A stretch of DNA of 64,000 nt from JAEUJM01 sp041908445 (GCA_041908445.1 JAYRFK010000119.1:124001-188000), one strand, 5' to 3'; shown: positions 41,178-51,567, counted from the first letter of the stretch. Translations and numbers: made by a program. Notes: generated by a model from the letters alone, not told the origin.

Positions 41178-41977
41178 TGGCGCCACCCGACCCGTCGGCG
41201 CTGGTGGCCCTCGCCACCGAGGTCGGTGAGGCCGCGGCCACCTTGCTGCTCGACGGCCTCGGACGGGCCCGCACGATGGTCGCCACCAAGTCCTCCGGCA
41301 CCGACATGGTCACCGAGGTCGACCGGGCGTCGGAGGCCCTGATCGTCGAGCGCCTGCTCGCGGCCCGGCCCGACGACGGCGTGCTCGGGGAGGAGGGCGC
41401 CGAGCAGGCGGGCACGAGCGGTGTGACCTGGGTGATCGACCCGCTGGACGGCACCACGAACTACCTCTACGGATACCCGGGCTTCTCGGTCTCGATCGCC
41501 GCGGTCGCCGAGGGGCGCACGGTCGCCGGCGTCGTCGTCGATCCGATCCACCGCGAGACCTTCACCGCCGTCGCCGGCGGGGGCGCCTGGTGCAACGGCG
41601 AGCGCTTGGCCGGCCCCGGCCCGGCGCCGCTCGCAGAGACCCTGCTGGGCACGGGCTTCTCATACGACCCCGACCGCCGGGCCCGCCAGGGCGCCGTCCT
41701 CGCCCAGGTCCTCCCCCACGTGCGCGACGTCCGCCGGGGCGGCGCTGCGGCCGTCGACCAGTGCTGGGTGGGGCGGGGGCGGCTCGACGCCTTCTTCGAA
41801 CGGGGTCTCGCCCCCTGGGACCTCGCCGCCGGCGCCCTCGTCGCAGCGGAGGCCGGTGCCCGGGTCGGCGACCTCGACGGCGGTACCGCCGGCGGGCACG
41901 GCGTGCTCGTGGCGCACCCGGAGCGCTTCGACGAGCTGGCCGGGCTGCTTCGCGAGGCGGGCGCCCGGGAGGCGTGA
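41177..41977 (+). CDS. inositol monophosphatase family protein
   Basis: A 266-residue Mg-dependent phosphatase. WVIDPLDGTTNYLYGYP holds metal-binding Asp88 and Asp91 (DPLDGTTN), GEEG near residue 71 gives the other metal ligand, and LAPWDLAAGALVAAEAGARV is the C-terminal WDxAAG motif. It dephosphorylates inositol phosphate or a related compound such as histidinol phosphate or PAP. In actinobacteria inositol feeds phosphatidylinositol mannosides, which would fit the neighbouring mannosyltransferase. The ATG overlaps the upstream stop. Confidence 0.9.
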   Translation: MAPPDPSALVALATEVGEAAATLLLDGLGRARTMVATKSSGTDMVTEVDRASEALIVERLLAARPDDGVLGEEGAEQAGTSGVTWVIDPLDGTTNYLYGYPGFSVSIAAVAEGRTVAGVVVDPIHRETFTAVAGGGAWCNGERLAGPGPAPLAETLLGTGFSYDPDRRARQGAVLAQVLPHVRDVRRGGAAAVDQCWVGRGRLDAFFERGLAPWDLAAGALVAAEAGARVGDLDGGTAGGHGVLVAHPERFDELAGLLREAGAREA

Positions 41978-42033
41978 CGGAGCGATCGGGCGGAAAATCG
42001 GCGGGTATGGCCCCGATCGGGCCGCGCGTTTGG

Positions 42034-42039
42034 CACGAT
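42034..42039 (+). promoter_or_regulatory. -10-like element (CACGAT) for mtrA
   Basis: CACGAT lies 7 nt before the GTG at 42047 and would give a leaderless mtrA mRNA. Confidence 0.4.
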
Positions 42040-42046
42040 TGACACC

Positions 42047-42727
42047 GTGGGTACCCGGATCCTGACCGTCGAGGACGACGAACGCATCCGCACGGCCGTC
42101 AAGCTGGCCCTCGAGGACGAGGGCTGGGAGGTCGAGGAGGCCGTCGACGGCGAGCAGGCCCTCGAGGCGTTCACCCGCCACCCCGCCGACGTCGTGCTGA
42201 TCGACATCATGCTGCCCGGCATCGACGGCTTCGACGTGTGCCGGTCGATCCGCCGCGTCAGCGACGTCCCCATCGTCATGGTCACGGCCCGGGTCGACAC
42301 CCACGACGTGGTCGCCGGCCTGGAGGCGGGCGCCGACGACTACCTCACCAAGCCGTTCGCCCCGAAGGAGCTGTCGGCGCGCATCCGCGCCCTGCTGCGC
42401 CGGGCCCGCAGCGCGAACCCCGCCACCACCCACCTGCAGTTCGACGACCTCGAGATCGTCCCCGACGAGGGCACCGTCACGCGCGGCGGCGAGCAGGTCC
42501 ACCTCACCAAGACCGAGTTCCGGCTCCTCGTGGAGCTCGCCGCCAGCCCGGGCCGGGTCTTCAGCCGGGAGGTCCTCCTCGAGCGGGTGTGGGGGTACGG
42601 CTACTTCGGCGACGGTCGACTCGTGGACGTCCACATCCGGCGTCTGCGCACCAAGATCGAGGCCGATCCGGCCAACCCCCGCCACGTGGTGACCGTGCGC
42701 GGCCTCGGCTACAAGCTGCAGCCCTGA
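42047..42727 (+). CDS. mtrA: response regulator MtrA-like (OmpR family)
   Basis: A 226-residue regulator: receiver domain with Asp9/Asp10-type acidic pair (VEDDE), phosphorylation site Asp53 in LIDIMLPGIDG and Lys in DDYLTKPFAPKEL, then a winged-helix DNA-binding domain (LTKTEFRLLVELAASPGRVF and VDVHIRRLRTKIE). The operon order response regulator, histidine kinase, GerMN lipoprotein identifies the MtrAB-LpqB system, which in mycobacteria and Streptomyces controls wall and division genes. GTG 42047 is the only start that gives a full receiver domain. Confidence 0.88.
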   Translation: MGTRILTVEDDERIRTAVKLALEDEGWEVEEAVDGEQALEAFTRHPADVVLIDIMLPGIDGFDVCRSIRRVSDVPIVMVTARVDTHDVVAGLEAGADDYLTKPFAPKELSARIRALLRRARSANPATTHLQFDDLEIVPDEGTVTRGGEQVHLTKTEFRLLVELAASPGRVFSREVLLERVWGYGYFGDGRLVDVHIRRLRTKIEADPANPRHVVTVRGLGYKLQP

Positions 42728-42734
42728 GCCGCCG

Positions 42735-44156
42735 GTGCGCCTGCGCCCCCACCGCCCCGGACTGCGGGCCCGCATCACCCTGGCCTTCGCACTGGGCGCC
42801 CTGCTGCTCTCCACGATCCTGGCGGGCACGACGTGGACGCTCACCCGCTCGCAGCTGCTCGACCAGCGCGAGCGCACCTCACTGCGCCAGGCGTACCTGA
42901 ACGCCCGCCTCGTCCGCGACGGCCTCAGCTCGGCCGAGGACGCCAGCGACTTCAACGCCCTCGACCTGCTGGGCTCGCTGCAGACCCCGGTCGGCGCCCA
43001 GCCCATGCTCGTGTTCCAGGGCGAGTTCTACTCGCAGTCCCCCGTCGAGTTCGGTGAGGGCTCGCTCCCCGACCCGATCCGGGGCGCCGTGGTCGACGGC
43101 GACGCCGCCACGATGCGCTACGTGCACCGGGGCGAGCCCGTGCTCGCCATCGGCATCCCCATCCCCGCCGTGGGCGCCGAGTACTTCGAGGTCGTCTCGC
43201 TCGAGGAGCTCGACGACACCCTGCGGTCCCTCGCCATCGTGCTCATGGGTGCGGCGTTCCTGACCACCCTCGCCGGCGCCGCCCTCGGCTGGGCGGTGGC
43301 GGGCCGGGCCCTGCGCCCCCTCACCGAGGTCGGCCAGGCCGCCCAGGCCATCGCCGGCGGCCGCCTCGACACCCGCCTCGTCAGCCCCAACGACCCCGAC
43401 CTCAACCTGCTCACCGCGTCGTTCAACGACATGGCGCAGGCCCTCGAGGACCGCATCGAGCGGGACGCCCGCTTCGCCTCCGACGTGAGCCACGAGCTGC
43501 GCTCGCCCCTGATGACGCTGTCCGCGTCCATCGAGGTGCTGAAGAAGCGCCAGGACGAGATGCCCGAGCGGGCCCGTGCCGCCCTGGACCTGCTCGTGGC
43601 CGACGTGGCCCGCTTCGAGCGCCTCGTGAACGACCTGCTCGAGATCTCCCGGTTCGACGCCGGCGCCGCCCACCTCGAGCTCGAGGAGGTCAACCTGGCC
43701 GAGCTCGTGATCCACGCGGTCGGCTCGTCGTCGGCCGTGGGCGTGCCCGTCCAGTACGACGAGGACCTCGCCGAGCTCGTCATCCCGGCCGACAAGCGCC
43801 GCCTCGAGCGGGTCATCGCCAACCTCCTCGACAACGCCCGGAAGTACGCCGACGGGGCGACCGCGATCATCTTGCGCCGCGCGGGTGAGAAGGTGCAGAT
43901 CGTGGTGGAGGACCGAGGCCCCGGCATCAGCCCCGAGCAGCGCGAGACGATCTTCGACCGCTTCGCCCGCGGCGAGGAGGCGGGTCGGCGCGGCGGTGAC
44001 CGCGGCGTCGGGCTGGGGCTGGCGCTGGTCGCCGAGCACGTCCGCCTCCACGGCGGGCGGGTGTGGGTCGACGACCGTGACGACGGCGAGGCGGGCTCGG
44101 CCTTCGTGGTCGAGCTCCCCGTCCACCAGGACGTGCTCGTGGCGGTGGCGGGATGA
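42735..44156 (+). CDS. mtrB: sensor histidine kinase MtrB-like
   Basis: A 473-residue kinase: helix 1 (about 12-34), extracytoplasmic sensor region (35-160), helix 2 (about 163-188), HAMP linker (189-240), H-box RFASDVSHELRSPL with His253, N-box VIANLLDNARKYADG, and G boxes EDRGPGISPEQRETIFDRF and GVGLGLALVAEHVRLHGG. It should phosphorylate the response regulator 7 nt upstream. GTG 42735. The stop overlaps the lipoprotein start (ATGA), so all three genes are coupled. Confidence 0.88.
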   Translation: MRLRPHRPGLRARITLAFALGALLLSTILAGTTWTLTRSQLLDQRERTSLRQAYLNARLVRDGLSSAEDASDFNALDLLGSLQTPVGAQPMLVFQGEFYSQSPVEFGEGSLPDPIRGAVVDGDAATMRYVHRGEPVLAIGIPIPAVGAEYFEVVSLEELDDTLRSLAIVLMGAAFLTTLAGAALGWAVAGRALRPLTEVGQAAQAIAGGRLDTRLVSPNDPDLNLLTASFNDMAQALEDRIERDARFASDVSHELRSPLMTLSASIEVLKKRQDEMPERARAALDLLVADVARFERLVNDLLEISRFDAGAAHLELEEVNLAELVIHAVGSSSAVGVPVQYDEDLAELVIPADKRRLERVIANLLDNARKYADGATAIILRRAGEKVQIVVEDRGPGISPEQRETIFDRFARGEEAGRRGGDRGVGLGLALVAEHVRLHGGRVWVDDRDDGEAGSAFVVELPVHQDVLVAVAG

Positions 44157-44788
44157 GGCGCCGCCTGCTCGCCGTCGTCGCCGTGGCCGCGGGCCTCGCC
44201 GTGGTGGCCGCCGGCTGCGGCTTGCCCTCGGACGACACCGCCCACGACATCGATGCCGATGCGGTGCCGTTCGACCTGCTCGCCCCGGCGTCGACGACGG
44301 TCCCGGACACCCCCCAGAGCGGCAACACCCACATCGTCAACCTGTTCTTCCAGAACGACGAGCGCCTCATCGCCGTCCCCGCCGAGGTCCCCGAGGGCAG
44401 CGCCGGCGACGTCTTCGACCCGAAGGCGGCCGTGACGCAGCTCCTCGAGGGCACCAGCGGCCTCGGTGTCCCCGCCGGCGTGCGGTCGGCGATCCCGAGC
44501 GGCACCCGCCTGCGCAGCGCGGAGATCAGCGGCGACACCGTCACTCTCGACTTCAGCGACGAGCTCGGCGGGGTGGAGAGCAACGGGCTCGTGTTCGCGA
44601 TCGCCCAGATCGTCTACACCGCCGCCGGCATCACGCCCGACCGTCCCGACGGCACCTACCAGGTCGTGATCCAGATCGACGGCGACACGATCACCGTGCC
44701 GAACGACGAGGGCGTCGAGCTCGACCGGTCGGTCAGCCCCAGCGACTACGCCACCCTCCGCCCGGTCACCACCCGCGTCGGGGACTGA
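44153..44788 (+). CDS. LpqB-like GerMN lipoprotein, short form
   Basis: A 211-residue lipoprotein: signal peptide with lipobox VVAAGCG (Cys22), then a GerMN domain (about 55-185; THIVNLFFQNDERLIAVPAE and SGDTVTLDFSDELGGVESNG). It sits where lpqB follows mtrB. Mycobacterial LpqB has about 580 residues with a beta-propeller after the GerMN part; here the protein ends after GerMN. It may tune MtrB sensing. The ATG overlaps the kinase stop. Confidence 0.82.
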   Translation: MRRRLLAVVAVAAGLAVVAAGCGLPSDDTAHDIDADAVPFDLLAPASTTVPDTPQSGNTHIVNLFFQNDERLIAVPAEVPEGSAGDVFDPKAAVTQLLEGTSGLGVPAGVRSAIPSGTRLRSAEISGDTVTLDFSDELGGVESNGLVFAIAQIVYTAAGITPDRPDGTYQVVIQIDGDTITVPNDEGVELDRSVSPSDYATLRPVTTRVGD

Positions 44789-44871
44789 CCGCCGCGCACC
44801 GATCGCGCCGAATGCCGATCGAGCCGATCGCCGGTCGCTCCCCGGCACCCGGTCGGCCCTCCGGCCCGGAG

Positions 44872-44877
44872 TAGGTT
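44872..44877 (+). promoter_or_regulatory. -10 element (TAGGTT) for glpK
   Basis: TAGGTT ends 6 nt before the ATG at 44884. Confidence 0.55.
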
Positions 44878-44883
44878 GCGCGC

Positions 44884-46368
<1,485 letters not shown>

Positions 46369-46989
46369 GCCCAGCTCGGCCCAGCGCGCCGCCGCGATCC
46401 GGGCGAGCAGCGCCACCCGGTCGCGCTGGCGGGTCCGGAAGTCGCCGCCCTCGCGCCCGAGCACCAGGGCGAGCTGCCCCGCCAGCAGGGTCGTGCGGAT
46501 GACGTCGGCCACCCCGTGCTCGCCGGCGCCGCTGTCGAAGGCCAGGAGCCACGCCACGGGCGGGTGGTCGCCGTGGCTCACGAGCGCACGGCCCTCGGCC
46601 ACGTCGAGCACGGCGGTCCACTGCGCCTCGGTGAGCGTCGTGGTCTGGCGGCAGAGCGCCTCGAGCAGGGCGGCGCGGTCCGGGGCGTCCACCAGGTCGG
46701 CCGCCATCTCGAGCGCCTCGACCCGGGGGTCGTGGACCACGTCGCTCGTGGGGCGCACCTCCTCCACGTCGACGCCGTCGACCTCGGACACCTCGTCGAT
46801 GAGCAGCTGCACGCGGCCGGCGTCGGGGAGGTGGACGACGAGCTCGTCGATGGCCCGGCCGGCGCCCTGCTCGATGATCTCGATGCCCGCCACGTCGCCA
46901 CCGGCCGCGCCGATGCGGCTGGCCACGGCCCCGAGGGCACCCGGGCGGTCGGGCATCCACACGCGCACGATGAACGACTCCACGGGCCC

Positions 46990-46995
46990 ACCGTA
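46990..46995 (-). promoter_or_regulatory. -10 element (TACGGT) for the ACT gene
   Basis: TACGGT ends 6 nt before GTG 46983 and decides that start. The same hexamer serves tetR on the other strand. Confidence 0.55.
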
Positions 46996-47042
46996 GGGGC
47001 CGGAGATGAACGCCATGTTTCTCGTGGGGGTCGGTTTCCGCT

Positions 47043-47060
47043 CTTGACCGTGCGGTCAAG
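47043..47060. promoter_or_regulatory. predicted TetR operator
   Basis: CTTGACCG-TG-CGGTCAAG is a perfect 8+2+8 palindrome. It contains TTGACC (47044-47049), which is the -35 of the tetR promoter (17 nt before TACGGT), so the regulator should repress itself. Confidence 0.75.
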
Positions 47061-47066
47061 TCTGCC

Positions 47067-47072
47067 TACGGT
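47067..47072 (+). promoter_or_regulatory. -10 element (TACGGT) for tetR
   Basis: TACGGT ends 7 nt before GTG 47080 and is preceded, 17 nt upstream, by TTGACC inside the operator. Confidence 0.65.
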
Positions 47073-47079
47073 CGGCTCG

Positions 47080-47670
47080 GTGACGAGGCGGCTGACCCCC
47101 CGGGGCAAGGAACGGCGGCGTCAGCTCATGGACTACGCCACCATCCGGTTCTCGGAGAACGGCTACCACCCCACGTCGGTGCAGGAGATCGTCGGCGGCC
47201 TGGGCGTGGGCAAGGGCGTCTTCTACTGGTACTTCTCCTCCAAGGAAGAGCTCTTCCTGCACATCCTGCGCGATGCGCAGCAGGACCTGCGCCGTGCCCA
47301 GATGGCGGCCATCACCGACGAGGACGATCCGATCCGGCGCATCGAGCTCGGCATCCGGGCGACGATGGCGTGGTCGAGCGACCACCGCGACCTGCTGGCC
47401 CTGTTCCAGTTCGCCGCCACCGAGGAGCGCTTCGCCCCGGCGCTGCGCCGCGGCCAGGACATCGCCATCGACGACGTGGTCCGCCACGTGAAGGAGGGCA
47501 TCGTCGCCGGGCGCATCCGCGACGGCGACCCCACCCTCATCGCCCACGCCATCCTCGGCGTGACCGGCCACCTGTCACGCGTGTTCATCCACGAGCGGGA
47601 GGAGCCCACCGACGAGGTGGCCGACGCCGCGGTCACCTTCTGCCTCGAGGGGATCCTGGCCCGCGCCTGA
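47080..47670 (+). CDS. TetR family transcriptional regulator
   Basis: A 196-residue regulator. The N-terminal helix-turn-helix is classical (ATIRFSENGYHPTSVQEIVG, then GVGKGVFYWYFSSKEELFLH). The C-terminal ligand-binding half is helical and not specific. GTG 47080 is set by the TACGGT element. The perfect palindrome 20 nt upstream is the obvious binding site. Likely targets are tetR itself and perhaps the divergent ACT gene; the ligand is unknown. It converges with the transporter gene, with 2 nt between stops. Confidence 0.88.
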   Translation: MTRRLTPRGKERRRQLMDYATIRFSENGYHPTSVQEIVGGLGVGKGVFYWYFSSKEELFLHILRDAQQDLRRAQMAAITDEDDPIRRIELGIRATMAWSSDHRDLLALFQFAATEERFAPALRRGQDIAIDDVVRHVKEGIVAGRIRDGDPTLIAHAILGVTGHLSRVFIHEREEPTDEVADAAVTFCLEGILARA

Positions 47671-47672
47671 CC

Positions 47673-48620
47673 CTACGGCTCGGTCCCGCCGACGGCGTCG
47701 ACGGCCTCGACCGGCTCGGCGGCGCTCACCGGCGACCGCACGATCACCATGGCCAGCGCGGCCACCACCACGGCGATCCCCACCACCTGCTGGAGGGTGA
47801 TGGTCTCGTCGAGGACCAGCGCCGAGGTCGCCACCGCCGCCACCGGGATCACGAGGGTGAGCAGCGATGCCGTGGCCAGCGGGATGTGGCCGTGGGCCCA
47901 GTTCATGAGCCAGTGCCCGAGGCCGCCGGAGACGAGGGCGATCAGCGCGATCACGAGCCACGTCCCGCCGTCGGGCACCGCCAACGGCGTGCGGGCCACC
48001 AGGGCGACGGGGGTGATGGCGACGAAGGCGACGGCCAGCAGGCCGGCGAGGTACTCGAGCGACGTGAGCGTGCGCCGGGCGTGCTTCGAGGCCACGAAGA
48101 AGGCGGCCCACGAGCACGTGGCGGCCAGGGCGAGGAGGTCGCCGTGGAGGCTGTGGGTGTCGTCGTTGCTGGCCGCCGAACCCGTCAGCACCGCCACGAC
48201 GCCCACGAGGGCCAGCGCGGTCCAGAGGAAGAACGTGCGGTCGAGACGCTCGCCGAAGAGCTTCCCGACGACCAGGGCCACGAGCACGGGCTGGAGCGAG
48301 GAGATGATGTTGGCGTTGGCGATGGTGGTCGTCTTGAGCGCGGTGAAGAACAGCGCCACGTCGAGGGCGAAGAGCAGGCCGCCGGGGGCCGAGGCCACGA
48401 GCACGGTCCAGGTGAGGCGGGTGCCCCGGAGGCGGAGCACCACGACGGCGGCCAGGGCGCCCATCCACATCCGGTGGAAGGCCAGGCCGAGGCCGTCGAG
48501 GCCCTCCGCCTTGCGGGCCAGCACCGAGAACGAGCCCCACATCACGACACCCACCACCGCGGCGATCGCGCCGGCCATGGGGCGCCGCGCGGTCGTCGCG
48601 GGCAGTTCGGTCGTGGCCAC
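47673..48620 (-). CDS. EamA/DMT family transporter
   Basis: A 315-residue permease with ten predicted helices in two EamA repeats (about 15-140 and 155-290); FFTALKTTTIANANIISSLQ closes the first repeat and MNWAHGHIPLATASLLTLVI the second. Members export amino acids, sugars or drugs; substrate unknown. GTG 48620 is chosen, 6 nt after TAGGGT; ATG 48623 directly before it is too close to that hexamer. Confidence 0.85.
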   Translation of the reverse strand: MATTELPATTARRPMAGAIAAVVGVVMWGSFSVLARKAEGLDGLGLAFHRMWMGALAAVVVLRLRGTRLTWTVLVASAPGGLLFALDVALFFTALKTTTIANANIISSLQPVLVALVVGKLFGERLDRTFFLWTALALVGVVAVLTGSAASNDDTHSLHGDLLALAATCSWAAFFVASKHARRTLTSLEYLAGLLAVAFVAITPVALVARTPLAVPDGGTWLVIALIALVSGGLGHWLMNWAHGHIPLATASLLTLVIPVAAVATSALVLDETITLQQVVGIAVVVAALAMVIVRSPVSAAEPVEAVDAVGGTEP

Positions 48621-48626
48621 CATCCG

Positions 48627-48632
48627 ACCCTA
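48627..48632 (-). promoter_or_regulatory. -10 element (TAGGGT) for the EamA gene
   Basis: TAGGGT ends 6 nt before GTG 48620 (3 nt before ATG 48623). Confidence 0.45.
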
Positions 48633-48802
48633 TGGCCTCGCGCCGCGAGCCACCCCCTCGGTTCCGGTGAGCACCGGCGCCGGCCCGCCGCCGGCGCCGA
48701 CCCGCCGCCGACCCCCGAGGAGACGCCACGGAGCGCCCCGGAGGCGCCCCGGGAGCACCCAGGAGCGCTCCAGAGCGCCTCGGAGCGCCGAACCCGGCCC
48801 GG

Positions 48803-48808
48803 TAGCCT
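48803..48808 (+). promoter_or_regulatory. -10 element (TAGCCT) for the phosphoesterase gene
   Basis: TAGCCT ends 7 nt before GTG 48816. The 190 nt between this gene and the divergent EamA gene hold a run of GGAGCGC-like direct repeats (48718-48785) and no gene. Confidence 0.55.
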
Positions 48809-48815
48809 CGCCGCC

Positions 48816-50366
48816 GTGCCTCGCCGCCCACGCCGTGCCCTGGCCCGCGTGGTGGCGCTGCTCGTCGCCCCGGTGGCGCTCGCCACCGTCCTCGCCGGGC
48901 CGGCGGCGGCCGCTCCCCCGCCGGCCGCGGCCCCACCCGACGCGCCCCAGCCGAGCGAGCGGCTCGCCGGCGTCGGTGACCTGGGCACGGGCGACGCGGG
49001 CACGGCGGCGGTGGCCGCCCTGGTCGCCGCCATGGAACCCGATGCCGTCGTCAGCGTGGGCGACAACGTCTACGACCCGGCCGGCTACGACGACGTGGTG
49101 GGCGCGTTCTACCAGGAGTGGGTGGGCGCCTACGCCGGCGTCCACGGCGCGGGCTCGGCCACCAACCGCTTCTTCCCCGCGGTCGGCAACCACGACCTGT
49201 ACACGTGGGACGGCCACGACGGCGTCACCGACTACCTCGACTTCTTCACCCTGCCCGGCCCCGGCGTGGCCAGCGACGCCACGTCCGGCAGCGAGCGGTA
49301 CTACGACGCCCGCTGGGGGCCGGTGCACCTGTTCGTGGTGGACGGCGACCCCCACGACGACGCCTCCTCGATCCAGGCCCAGTGGCTGAAGGCGGGCCTG
49401 CGCGGCTCCGACCTGCCCTTCCAGGTGGTCGTCGTGCACCAGTCGCCCTTCTCGTCGAGCTCGCGCCACGGCAGCACCGCCCGCCTCCGGTGGCCGTTCG
49501 AGCGCTGGGGCGCCGACCTCGTGCTCTCGGGCCACGACCACGACTACGAGCGCCTCCGACGCGACGACGACCGGGACGGCACGCCGCTGACCTACGTGGT
49601 CAACGGCCTCGGTGGTGCCGAGCGCTACCCGTTCGGCGCCGCCCCGCCGGTGGCCGGCAGCCGGGTCCGCTTCGCCGGCGCCTTCGGGGCCCTCACCCTC
49701 GATGCCTGCGCCACCAACGTCCGGGGGTCGTTCACCACCGTCGGCGGCACCGTCGTGGACCGCTTCGCCCTCGGCGCCCGGATCCGCCCGGCGGCCTCGC
49801 CCGCGAACGCGTACACCGACGTGCCCACCGCCGCCGACGCGGCCGTGTCGTGGCTCGCCGACCCGGACCACCGGTACCTCCCGCCGCCCTGGAGCGGCAC
49901 CTTCCGCCCGACGGCGGCGATGACGCGAGGGGAGGCGGCCCGCTGGCTCTACCGCCTGGCCGGCATGCCCGACGTGTCGGCCCTTCCGCCCTCACCGTTC
50001 ACCGACCTGGCCCCGGCCAACGCCGACGCCGCGCGGTGGCTCACGTCGGACCCGGACGGAGCGGGGCCGGCGACGGCCGTCGGCACGGGCATCGACGCCG
50101 ACACCTTCGCCCCCGACCGCACGCTGAACCGGGTGACCGCCGCCCGCTGGCTCTACCGGCTCGTGGGTGCCCCCGCCGTGGGCGACATCCCCGACCCGGG
50201 CTGGCGCGATGTGGGCGCCGGAGCGGCCGACGCGGTGCGCTGGCTGACCGACCCCTGCCCGCACCCGCAACGCCTGGCCGGCGGTCGCGACGGCACCTTC
50301 GGCGCGTCGCACGGCCTGACTCGGGCGCAGTTCGCCGGGGTCGTCTACCGCACCTACGCCCGCTGA
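48816..50366 (+). CDS. secreted metallophosphoesterase with SLH-like repeats
   Basis: A 516-residue exported protein: signal peptide (about 1-32), a calcineurin-like phosphoesterase domain (50-320) with GDLGTGD (54-60), GDNVYD (82-87), GNHD (124-127), VVHQSPF and GHDHD (239-243), all metal ligands present, then three SLH-like modules (from about 331, 385 and 450; each with an FTD- or WRD-type start and a TRGEAARWLYRL- or TRAQFAGVVYRTY-type end). It resembles purple acid phosphatase relatives. The SLH part should hold it on the wall. GTG 48816 follows TAGCCT by 7 nt. Confidence 0.86.
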   Translation: MPRRPRRALARVVALLVAPVALATVLAGPAAAAPPPAAAPPDAPQPSERLAGVGDLGTGDAGTAAVAALVAAMEPDAVVSVGDNVYDPAGYDDVVGAFYQEWVGAYAGVHGAGSATNRFFPAVGNHDLYTWDGHDGVTDYLDFFTLPGPGVASDATSGSERYYDARWGPVHLFVVDGDPHDDASSIQAQWLKAGLRGSDLPFQVVVVHQSPFSSSSRHGSTARLRWPFERWGADLVLSGHDHDYERLRRDDDRDGTPLTYVVNGLGGAERYPFGAAPPVAGSRVRFAGAFGALTLDACATNVRGSFTTVGGTVVDRFALGARIRPAASPANAYTDVPTAADAAVSWLADPDHRYLPPPWSGTFRPTAAMTRGEAARWLYRLAGMPDVSALPPSPFTDLAPANADAARWLTSDPDGAGPATAVGTGIDADTFAPDRTLNRVTAARWLYRLVGAPAVGDIPDPGWRDVGAGAADAVRWLTDPCPHPQRLAGGRDGTFGASHGLTRAQFAGVVYRTYAR

Positions 50367-50384
50367 GCGCGCCGGGCGATCCGG

Positions 50385-51560
50385 TCAGTTCAGCTTGACG
50401 AGGGCCTTGCGCAGTGAGCGGATGGCCTGGTTGATGCGCTGCTCGTTCTCGATCAGCGCGAAGCGCACGAAGCCCTCGCCACCCGGCCCGAAGCCGATGC
50501 CGGGCGACACCGCCACGTTGGCCTCCTTGACGAGGAACGAGGCGAACTCGATCGAGCCCATCTCGGCGTAGGGCTCGGGGATGGGCGCCCAGGCGAACAT
50601 CGTGCCCATGGGCTTCGGGAACGACCAGCCGATCCGGTCGAGGCCGTCGCAGAGGGCGTCCCGCCGACCCTGGTAGATCTTCTGGACCTCCTGGGGGAAC
50701 TCCGGCACCTCGTTCAGGGTGACCGTCGTCGCGATCTGGATGGGCTGGAAGGTGCCGTAGTCGAGGTAGGACTTGAGCTTCGCCAGCGCCTGCACGACCT
50801 CGGGGTTGCCGACGAGGAAGGCGGAGCGCCACCCGGCCATGGAGAAGGACTTGGTCATCGAGTACAGCTCGACGGCCACCTCCTTGGCGCCCTCGGCCTG
50901 CAGGATCGACGGCGGCAGGTAGCCGTCGAAGCCGAGGTCCGCGTAGGCGAAGTCGTGCACGAGCACGACCTCCTTCTCGCGGGCGAAGTCGACGACCCGC
51001 TGCATGAAGTCGAGGTCGACGCAGGCGGTGGTCGGGTTGTGGGGGAACGACAGCACGATGGCCCGGGGCTTGGGCCACGAGTACTCCCAGGCCTCCTGCA
51101 TCGTGGCGAAGAAGTCGTTGTCGGGGCCGAAGGGCATCTCCCGCACGTCCGCGCCGGCGAAGAGGGGGCCCCAGATGTGGATCGGGTAGGACGGCGAGGG
51201 CACGAGGGCGGCGTCTCCGGGCTGGAGCAGCACCCACATCAGGTGGGAGAAGCCCTCCTTGGCGCCGATGGTGTTGATCACCTCGGTGTCGGGGTCGAGC
51301 TCCACGCCGAAGCGGCGCCGGTAGAGCTCGCTCACCGCTTCGCGCAGCTTCGGGATGCCGCGGCTCGACGAGTACTTGTGGTTCCGCGGGTTGCGGGCGG
51401 CCTCGGCCAGCTTCTCCACCGCCACATCGGGCGACGGCAGGTCGGGGTTGCCGAAGCCGAGGTCGATCACGTCCTCCCCGGCCCGGCGGGCCTCGATCTT
51501 CAGACCGTCGATGATGGTGAAGACGTACGGGGGCAGCGAGGTGATGCGGCGGAACTCCAT
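50385..51560 (-). CDS. alanine-synthesising class I aminotransferase (AlaC-like)
   Basis: A 391-residue PLP enzyme. RITSLPPYVFTIIDGLKIEA at the N-terminus, IDLGFGNPDLPSP, SFPHNPTTACVDLDFMQRVV, the Schiff-base lysine in YSMTKSFSMAGWRSAFLVGN and the C-terminal arginine in FVRFALIENEQRINQAI match AlaC/YfdZ-type enzymes that convert pyruvate and glutamate to alanine. Other class I substrates cannot be excluded. ATG 51560 lies 7 nt after TAGCCT, 10 nt from the stop of the upstream ROK gene. Confidence 0.87.
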   Translation of the reverse strand: MEFRRITSLPPYVFTIIDGLKIEARRAGEDVIDLGFGNPDLPSPDVAVEKLAEAARNPRNHKYSSSRGIPKLREAVSELYRRRFGVELDPDTEVINTIGAKEGFSHLMWVLLQPGDAALVPSPSYPIHIWGPLFAGADVREMPFGPDNDFFATMQEAWEYSWPKPRAIVLSFPHNPTTACVDLDFMQRVVDFAREKEVVLVHDFAYADLGFDGYLPPSILQAEGAKEVAVELYSMTKSFSMAGWRSAFLVGNPEVVQALAKLKSYLDYGTFQPIQIATTVTLNEVPEFPQEVQKIYQGRRDALCDGLDRIGWSFPKPMGTMFAWAPIPEPYAEMGSIEFASFLVKEANVAVSPGIGFGPGGEGFVRFALIENEQRINQAIRSLRKALVKLN

Positions 51561-51567
51561 CGGGGCG

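Noticed and set aside
48718..48785. GGAGCGC-like short repeats as a possible CRISPR or satellite
   Set aside because: The units are 7-12 nt, irregular and without spacers; simple low-complexity DNA in a promoter gap.
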